Origin: Undaria pinnatifida
Lineage: Eukaryota > Sar > Phaeophyceae > Laminariales > Alariaceae
DNA length: 64,000 nucleotides
NCBI GenBank assembly: GCA_012845835.1
Contig: JABAKD010000029.1
Location: 2,176,970 to 2,240,969, forward strand
Direction: 5' to 3'
The notes under the pieces: generated by a model
What the model was told of the DNA's origin: nothing
Database searches by the model: none
The model's input: only the letters and a program-made list of their open reading frames with translations
Made by a program: the position numbers and the translations under genes
Part shown: positions 56,965 through 64,000 of the stretch, one piece after another
How positions within the stretch are numbered: position 1 is the first letter of the stretch
Layout: each line of letters starts with the position of its first letter

Positions 56965-57105
56965 ATAAAAAATGAAAATACGCTCCAGCTGTGAGATCGA
57001 AGATTTTGTCGAAACTCATCTTTGCAAGCTGTGTGTGATACTCCGATCGCGCGTATTACGGGTTGTGTGTCCTCATTAAGGATATAGGTCGGGGACTCCC
57101 CTATG
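56965..57105 (+). repeat. Truncated foldback family copy
   Basis: Restarts the family's first module (AAAATACGCTCCAGCTGTGA through GGTCGGGGACTCCCC) directly after the previous copy, then stops. Confidence 0.6.
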
Positions 57106-58307
57106 AAATGTCACAACATGACTGGTAGCAGCGTGCAGCAGATAGTACGACATGTGGGTCGTACATAGCAACAAGGCAGGCACCAGGAAAACGTGACAGA
57201 ACAAGCCGTTCACAGGCCTGACATTCGTTTGACTCTGGTGGGCGAAACGCATCGTCGAACTCATCATCCATGCCATCCCTCTTGTCTGTTCAGAGCAAGG
57301 CTAGCGGAGGAGGTTAGCTTGGACGTGTAACGGGTCGAAAAGGGCGACGTCAAGTTACACAGAAACACTGAATGCGAGTGTGAGTACCAGTGGGAATGCT
57401 GAATCCTATCCGCGATACTCTCGACGAAGCTTGATCTCACAGCTCTGTCTGTTACTAGCTTTTTATAAATTTGTTAAGGCACGAAGTCTAGACTACCAGA
57501 CATCCTTATTAATCGGTGCACTCGTATAATAGCACACGTAACGGGGGGAAAGGAAAAGTGGACACCTGCTACCACGGCTTTTTTTGAAATATCGCCGAGC
57601 GGAAAAACTCCATAATTGAATTTTCCTTGCGAGCTCAGCTAGAGCGACGAACACAAACATGTTCATGCGGACAAAGCTAGCGCCGGTTGCTGTGCGAAAA
57701 CCAAGCGGTCGAATAACAAATCACACGTCAACCACCCACCTTCCTGAGTAAATTCTGGTACCTGGTGTGTGGTTGACGGCGCTTTCGCCCCTGCACGGAC
57801 AGCCGTAAGGAACTCCGCGCGTTAAAACGAGCATATTAAGCTTAATCAGACGACACCCGACAGCTGTCAAGGACAGCGGTCAAGGGAGTCCTCAGATGAA
57901 AACGATCATATTTTGTCTAAACAGACATCGACGGGTCAAAAATTGACCGCCAACCGATGGCCGTCGATCTATTGACGGACCTCCACGCTAAAATTTGTAT
58001 ATAAGTCTACAGATATCTTGACGAGTCTAAGCTGGACCGACGGGCGGCAAATATATCGGTTGGAGGCACTCTTTCCCTTGACGGACAACCGTCGATTATT
58101 TTCCCATACTAGAACCACAATACAGCAGTGGTATACCCACTTTTAATACCATCCGGTTCAAGATTTTTTGGCAGCTAAGACCAGGTCGATCGGCTTGTCC
58201 CAATTTGGGTTTTATGGGTTAGGTAACCCTAACCCTAAGCTTGTCCCTAACCCTAAATACCATACGTGGAGATAATAATTGAACTGGCTTGCCCCGAGGT
58301 GGTCTTA
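57106..58307. other. No gene; repeat relatives and telomere-like words
   Basis: Carries a relative of the 9.84 kb repeat (57370-57600) and several copies of CGACGG/GACGGAC words at 57920-58090. At 58217-58256 there are short CCCTAA runs (GGTTAGG then AACCCTAACCCTAA), too few for an interstitial telomere. Confidence 0.4.
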
Positions 58308-59147
58308 GGCCACTTCTTATACAGTCGGTTTACGCCGGTCGAAAACGGCGCTTTTCGACTAGACTTTTTCTCGGCTGGACTCTTCTGGTCCTTCTTATCG
58401 TCAGTCGAGTCGATTTTTATAGTTTTTGTGCTCTTCCTAGAGACGGTTGGTGTGAGGGAGTACTGCTGTATGGCACTCGAAAATCGGTTGGCAGCTCTGT
58501 GCTTCGCGCGTTCTTCGCGAGCAACGCGTGCTTCACGCGCGGGAGTACTGCTGTATGGCATTCGAAAATCGGTTGGCAGCTCTGTGCTCCGCGCGTTCTT
58601 CGCGAGCAACGCGTGCTTCACGCGCGACGAACCTTCGTCCAAGCGGGTTGGTGGCGTTGGGCTTAGCCGAAAGCCGCCAAAGCTACGTTCGTGGCGTTGC
58701 ACTCAGCCGAGAGCCGCCAAAGCTACAGCAGGCGTAGCCGTTGTTGGCAAAATGGCATCGATAACGCGCGCTACTGCTGTCGTGTGATACACGCTGCTGG
58801 CGGGCGGAGCTAGGAGTGCGCCACGCTGACTCGCGGCGAGAAGCAACAGCAGTGATAGCCAAGGCAGCGTCGGCGCTGTTGTTTGGTACTGCTGTGTGGT
58901 ACCTGGTATGGGTGTGTGGGCGTGTGGGTGTTTGTGGTGGGGTGAGCGATGCGATGGGTTCAAAAAACAGGTGTAAACCTTTTTCAACTGAGTTTCTAGT
59001 TTTTCGACTGGATCCCCCAGTCGCAAAACTCAGTCGAAAAAAGTTGAGTCGAAAAAGCCTTTTTTCGACTGTGTAAGAAAGCCCGATTTGGTCTTCGGTC
59101 GAAAACGGCCGTTTTCGACTGACAATACCGACTGTATAAGAATGGCC
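58308..59147. mobile_element. PIF/Harbinger-like non-autonomous DNA element
   Basis: Left end GGCCACTTCTTATACAGTCG and right end (reverse complement) GGCCATTCTTATACAGTCGG form imperfect inverted repeats extending about 50 bp through a GTCGAAAACGGC block. The element is flanked by TTA on both sides (58305-58307 and 59148-59150), the 3-bp target duplication of this superfamily. It is 840 bp long with no transposase recognised. It holds an internal 85-bp tandem duplication at 58456-58625. Confidence 0.6.
58456..58625 (+). repeat. 85-bp tandem duplication
   Basis: GGGAGTACTGCTGTATGGCA starts at 58456 and again at 58541. The two copies differ at only a few bases. Confidence 0.85.
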
Positions 59148-59231
59148 TTAAAAATGGGTATACCCGTGCTGTATTGTAGACTGCGCTTTAACTCGCCTGA
59201 GCTGGTAGATGTGACTTTCCGGGCTACTTAC

Positions 59232-59495
59232 GCGGTGACTTTTTTTTGTTCTTTTGTTTTCAAGAATTCTCCCCCCTTTTCAGCTTACGACATCCCCGGC
59301 ATTTCAAGCCAACCACATCCCGAAGAGGAAGCTTGTAGACCAAGCTACAAACTCGTTTGGGCTGGTCGGTGTTACTTGTACGGTGACTCATTATTTTTGC
59401 TCTAGTTTTCGGTAGGTTTTTCCCTCGTTTCAACTTGCGACACCCCCGAGTTTTAAAGCTAACCAAACCTCGAAGGCGAGGCTTGTATGAAGTCA
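59232..59495 (+). repeat. Tandem duplication, about 146-bp unit
   Basis: ACGCGGTGAC/ACGGTGACT, TTTTCAGCTTACGACA / TTTCAACTTGCGACA, and CCGAAGAGGAAGCTTGTAG / CTCGAAGGCGAGGCTTGTAT recur in order with moderate divergence. Confidence 0.5.
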
Positions 59496-61014
59496 TCTAT
59501 AAGAGACCTTGACGGCTCGAAAGTATGCTACAGCGTCAACGGACGCTTTTGCCCCTGACGGTTGCCGGAGGTCTGCATCGGCGTGTCATGATCTGTATAC
59601 TGCAGTAAACCAGTTGTGTAATACTACTTTGAATGAAAATGTAAGCGCAGTAGTAGTTTCTGCTCAAACTGTCCTTACTTTTCCTGATGAGAGTGGTTCA
59701 GCGGTATTCAGTACGAGCAGTTGGCCAGGGGCTGCCGCTGTCTTTTCCTCCGGTCTCCCTGCACCAGCTCTACCACGCATGCGCGCTGCACCATTAGTCT
59801 ATTAGGTATCAAATACTTGGTACCTGGTAAGCAGTACTCATATGGTATACCTGGCATACTCTACTTGGTGCCTGGTAGGCAGTACGGTGTATGCTCTGGT
59901 GTACCCGGTACCCGGGTACCACAAGTTATGTTGGTTTTACCCGGGTGAATACCCGGGTACATCTAGAGTATATACCTTTCTAAACTCCTCAGTGTAGCGC
60001 GCTGCACCATTAGGCAAGCAGGTTGTACCCTTTTTAAAACCCATGCGTGGGGGAAAACGGACGAGTATGATGTTATCATGCGACCACTCGTTGGAAGCGC
60101 GTGCAGCAGGAAAAGTATCACTACTTCGCAGTTCAGACACGCCAGCTATCACGAGCAGTTTTTTGGCTGCTTAGGTGTACCGATGCTGCGATCGTCAATT
60201 GTTTTCGACGTTTTTTCTCTCTGGAGCCGCCAAGCGGTTACGTAGCACGATTCACCATTTTTGCTGATTCTATAGCGCCCCCCCCAAAAAACGAGCGATT
60301 TTATTTAATGCTCGTTTCATGGCTGCTTGACACGGGGAAGGATGCTATGATGTTTTTTAGCTTGCAAAGGACTATCGAACGATGACATCGGGGTGGAAAG
60401 GAACACCGTATTTTCAGGAGATGCGGCCGGGAGCTGGTTTCAAGACCGGCGATTTCACTAAAGAGAAAAGTGGGGGGGGCTACCGTAGAACGACTCATTT
60501 GTAGTCTATTATTAAATAGTCTTGAAAATTCCGATGCTGCGTACAATTCTACAATTCTGCAGTTTTGTATTGATGGTAAGTTTCGCGATATTTTTTCAAC
60601 TGAAATGTGGCCGGCCATTTGTCCCCTTCCAGCGGCGGCGGAGCATCATACGGTGTGGCACGAAAAGAGGCCACAGCAGTAGCCTGCCGGAGTACGGCGG
60701 TAGTTTTGCAGCTGTGCTTTGCCATGCTTCGCCATGCTGCGTGCTTTGTTGTACTTTTACTAGTTCGTACATGCCAGTAACATTCGAAGTATCATACCAC
60801 GTACCGCTACTGTTAATACTACATCAAGTTTGTACATGTTACGTTGTTGTTGGATCACAAACAATGCGCCCCCAGCTTAGGTCAGCCCGGCTAGTGCGGT
60901 GCCGTGCCTTGCCATTCGTTTTGCGGTGCTGTGTCGTGCGGCACTGTGCGTTCTTTTGAAATTACAGCAGTAGTACCAGGTATGATACAGGTATATACCA
61001 GGTACCATTCTGTA
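59496..61014. other. No gene recognised; dense palindromic GGTACC words
   Basis: 59810-59960 is rich in GGTACC, TACCTGG and CCCGGGTA palindromes. A GT donor follows a short frame near 60570, but no family is recognised. Confidence 0.4.
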
Positions 61015-61670
61015 CGTGTTGTGTACTCGTATTTTTGCTTTCTTCAGTTGATTGATCTCTCTCGGTCCCCATGCCCCCCCCCCCCCCCCCCCCCCCGAAA
61101 ATATCACACGTACTGCCGTTCAGAACGTGACATCTACAAACACACAGCACAGCGCAGGGCAATTAGCTCTACACAAGCATCTCTTGGCATCATCACTTCG
61201 CTGTTCGCACCAAATAATCACGGGCCTCTTCTTCCTACCCCCTTTACATGTTTCAGTTGCATTTTTCCTTGCGCGAGCGAAGCAGGCGGCGTCAGCCGCC
61301 CGCGGAGCGGAGCCTTGTGCTTTCTTCAGAACACACAGAGTACGACCAGGCAGTAGTTATTAGGCGAAGTACCAGGTACCGGTAGTACTTGTGTGTACTC
61401 GTCTTTTTGCTTTCGTCGTTGGTTTTGTCCTCCATGTCGGTCCTCTTCGCGATTTTTTCTTCGCCAATTACACACGTACTATTGCCGATCAGAACGTGAC
61501 ATCGCCAACATACAGTACAGCACCGACAGGGCATTCAGCCCCGCACAAGCGGCTCTTGGCATTGTCAAATCGCTAGTTGCATTAAATCATGTCCCTCTTT
61601 TTTCTGCCCCTTTCCTTGCGCGAGCGTGGCGGACGGCGTCAGCCGCCCGCGGAGCGGAGCCCTTGTAGAT
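61015..61670 (+). repeat. Tandem duplication, about 370-bp unit
   Basis: 61015-61325 and 61388-61670 share GTGTACTCGT(A/C)TTTTTGCTT, CACACGTACT, CAGAACGTGACATC, CTCTTGGCAT and GGCGTCAGCCGCCCGCGGAG. The first copy contains a poly-C run. Confidence 0.75.
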
Positions 61671-63667
61671 CATACCAAGAACAACAATACAGGCCTGGCT
61701 TATATGGACTCCTATCATATCATGAGACGAATACGATACATATTCTATGTATGCGATGTAAACTATCAGGTATCCTTTTTTTTTTTGGCATGCTATTCTC
61801 CGGCGTCCGAGTGTTTTTTGTCCCGTTTTCGGCTGCGGGCCAAGCAATGGGTCCGTCGGTACATTACGAAGCATGCCTGGATCGCGCCCGACGTCCGTGG
61901 CGCGTTTTCTGACCACTGAAAGTCGTTGAGCTGGCTCTTTTTTCGAGGGGTTGCGTTCCGCCTCGCTGAGCCGAGTAGGTGCATGGGAAACCCGGCTCCG
62001 CTCTCATTTTTTTTATCCGATCCGCACTTTCGCCCGCTGTACAACCTCCGTCCAATTGTTTTTCCCCTCTCTGCTGTCTGCCACGACGCAGCTACACACA
62101 GCCAGCAGCATCAACAACGGCAGCAGCATATAATGTCGAACACCGTACGTATATGTTGCACCTAGCCCTGTCACTGCTGTTGTACACCTTGCACTGAACA
62201 CGTAACACAACTCGTAAACCATGTATTGTACCATACAACACGTGGTACCGTACAAAAGACGAAGCCTTTTCGCAACGCAACAGACAGACGATATGATACC
62301 ATGGTATCAAATTAAGCGAGGAAGGTGCTCGATGGGCCCACAGGTACAAAACGACGCAGACTCAGACGACTCGTCGGAAGAACGTCAGCTGTTCACGTTG
62401 TTCCGCCATGTGTGCGTGTGTGCGTGTGAATCTCCCGTCCCGCGTGACAGTGTCACAGGACATGTATGGCTTGAGTCCTTTTGCCAGCATAGTTTTTACC
62501 AGCTAGATAGTTCGTCTTCTTTGCACGAATTAGTATACGAGCATACTGCCATAACATGGGCGGTGAGCTAGCGTAATCCTTCGTTCAGGAGCATAGTGCG
62601 GTAGCAACCGTTGCCGGATATTTTGATGTCCCCAGTGTAGAATGCCCCCGCAAAAATACTAATGTGCTTAATCTACGTGTAAAAAAACGGGTAAAGCGCG
62701 CGCTCTGCCTTGTTGTCGGTGACGGCTTACATGCCACCAGATCGTACCGCAAAAATTACATTTGTAGGTCACACCACTTGATTGATCTCTGAGGGGCATT
62801 TTTTGAGCAATTTCGGCGTGGTGGGGAACATAACGGGGAATAAAATGCCTTTTTTGGTGGTAGCATAACATCACAGTGAAGCGTAATTGCGGTATTATTC
62901 ACCTTTTTGGCAGCACAATGGGAAACAACGGGCGTAAAAGCGGTGGCCTAACCCATTTCCAACTCCTGAAATGTTCCTGTTGTAACTCCGAATGCTTTGT
63001 CCCCGTTTCGGTACTGCGGTGCTAAACGGGTTAATCGGCGAAAAGAGGAGCATAAAGGACTCATGCCACGTATGTGAGTGTATAGGCAGCCCGCAGCAAT
63101 CCACGATACACAGATGTATCCCGCATGGGAAAAGCCTTCCTACCATGAAGAAAACCCAATAAGTCGGATAGTCGACACTTCCGTTGCACGACTGACTATT
63201 AGTTCGACTACTAACTTGTCGGAGACTAAAGTTGTGTCGACGCACAGCCCTGCCTAGTCATCATACTTGGTAGACCTATTTTAGCCGTTTAGAGATACAC
63301 TAAAAACAGCAATCGGAAGAGTACTTGCTGGCCCTACCGACACTCCATAATACTTGTTGGCTGGAAAGGCCAAGGTATACCGTCTGCGGACTACTCAAGT
63401 TGGGCTTCACCTTGTTTTGTCTTCCGTTGTACCTCTAAATGGCTCGGCTTAAACCCTCCGCTGGAAACTGCTTTACGACCAGTTGTCTAAACGGGCTGTC
63501 GGGTCTGTCAGCCCTTTCACCTGAGCTGCCTTCACACATACCAAAGAGACTGCCAAGAAAACTCGTTTTGCCCGGGCTATTGTTGCCCTTCAGCTTTCTT
63601 TAATGCCAGGTAATATTTATACTGCCGTCGTAATACGATCGGAACCACTACGGGAGTAGGCATGCTG
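61671..63667. other. No gene recognised
   Basis: Ordinary composition with short frames only; no splice-bounded conserved block was found on either strand. Confidence 0.45.
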
Positions 63668-63671
63668 CTGG

Positions 63672-63854
63672 CGTTGGTGTTGGTGTTGGTGTTGGTGTTG
63701 GTGTTGGTGTTGGTGTTGGTGTTGGTGTTGGTGTTGGTGTTGGTGTTGGTGTTGGTGTTGGTGGTGGTGTTGGTGTTGGTGTTGGTGTTGGTGTTGGTGT
63801 TGGTGTTGGTGTTGGTGTTGGTGTTGATGTTGGTGTTGGTGTTGGTGTTGGTGT
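63672..63854 (+). repeat. (GTTGGT)n hexamer array
   Basis: About 30 GTTGGT units with a few substitutions (GGTGGT, GATGTT). It creates alternating Val-Leu, Asn-Thr and Pro-Thr frames that need not be protein. Confidence 0.9.
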
Positions 63855-64000
63855 TCTTGTTAATGTACCTGGCATGCCCCATCCTGATTGGCTGATGAGT
63901 CCTCCAGACCCTGGCACACAGTTGCTCGTAGGCGACGGGGACACGCAATATCACACCTCTTTTTCGTGTTCTCGCCACCACTACCGCCGCCACTGTGATG

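Noticed and set aside
58217-58256. CCCTAA repeats suggesting an interstitial telomere
   Set aside because: Only two or three units are present in each orientation, too few to distinguish from chance.

Overview
The window is nuclear DNA from a eukaryote. Coding exons are short and GC-rich, split by GT-AG introns of about 100 bp to 4 kb and surrounded by dense repeats, poly-G/poly-C runs, microsatellites and retroelement debris. Long introns, mixed GC content and a degenerate Copia element would fit a multicellular stramenopile such as a brown alga. That placement is an inference; no rRNA or organelle marker is present to prove it.

Layout. 1-8.6 kb, minus strand: most of a BDP1-like subunit of RNA polymerase III factor TFIIIB, with its 3' end beyond the left edge. 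Its introns hold a large head-to-head inverted repeat (about 1.9-4.3 kb), a tandem duplication and a 220-bp GTT array. 8.6-12.2 kb: no secure gene. 12.2-13.85 kb: miniature LTR elements (TRIM-like) with 84-85 bp terminal repeats. 14.6-17.35 kb: a broken Copia retrotransposon that stops at the start of reverse transcriptase and runs into a 100-bp satellite. 18-22.6 kb: repeats. 22.7-32.0 kb, minus: a complete 12-exon glycyl-tRNA synthetase gene. 35.9-38.2 kb, minus: an adrenodoxin-type 2Fe-2S ferredoxin. 39.7-43.6 kb, plus: a complete four-exon Beclin-1/ATG6 gene. 45.7-49.4 kb, minus: a five-exon DUF218 (YdcF/SanA-like) gene. 50.6-64 kb: mostly repeats, with three GGGTC-rich elements across the right half of the window, a PIF/Harbinger-like element, further copies of the foldback family, and one possible Sec62 exon near 54 kb.

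The genes are unrelated housekeeping functions (Pol III transcription, translation, Fe-S cluster or electron transfer, autophagy, a DUF218 enzyme) and do not form a pathway. Exon joins were checked by splice consensus, reading phase and family similarity. Glycyl-tRNA synthetase (1581 nt, 526 aa) and Beclin (730 aa) each close into one intact frame.

No clear new biological system was found. The most unusual observations are: decayed copies of exon ends lying just downstream of their source in three genes; a miniature LTR element carrying a tRNA T-arm; a 9-bp motif (TACCTGGTA) present about 18 times in non-coding DNA; and a retrotransposon that breaks off into a two-monomer higher-order satellite.
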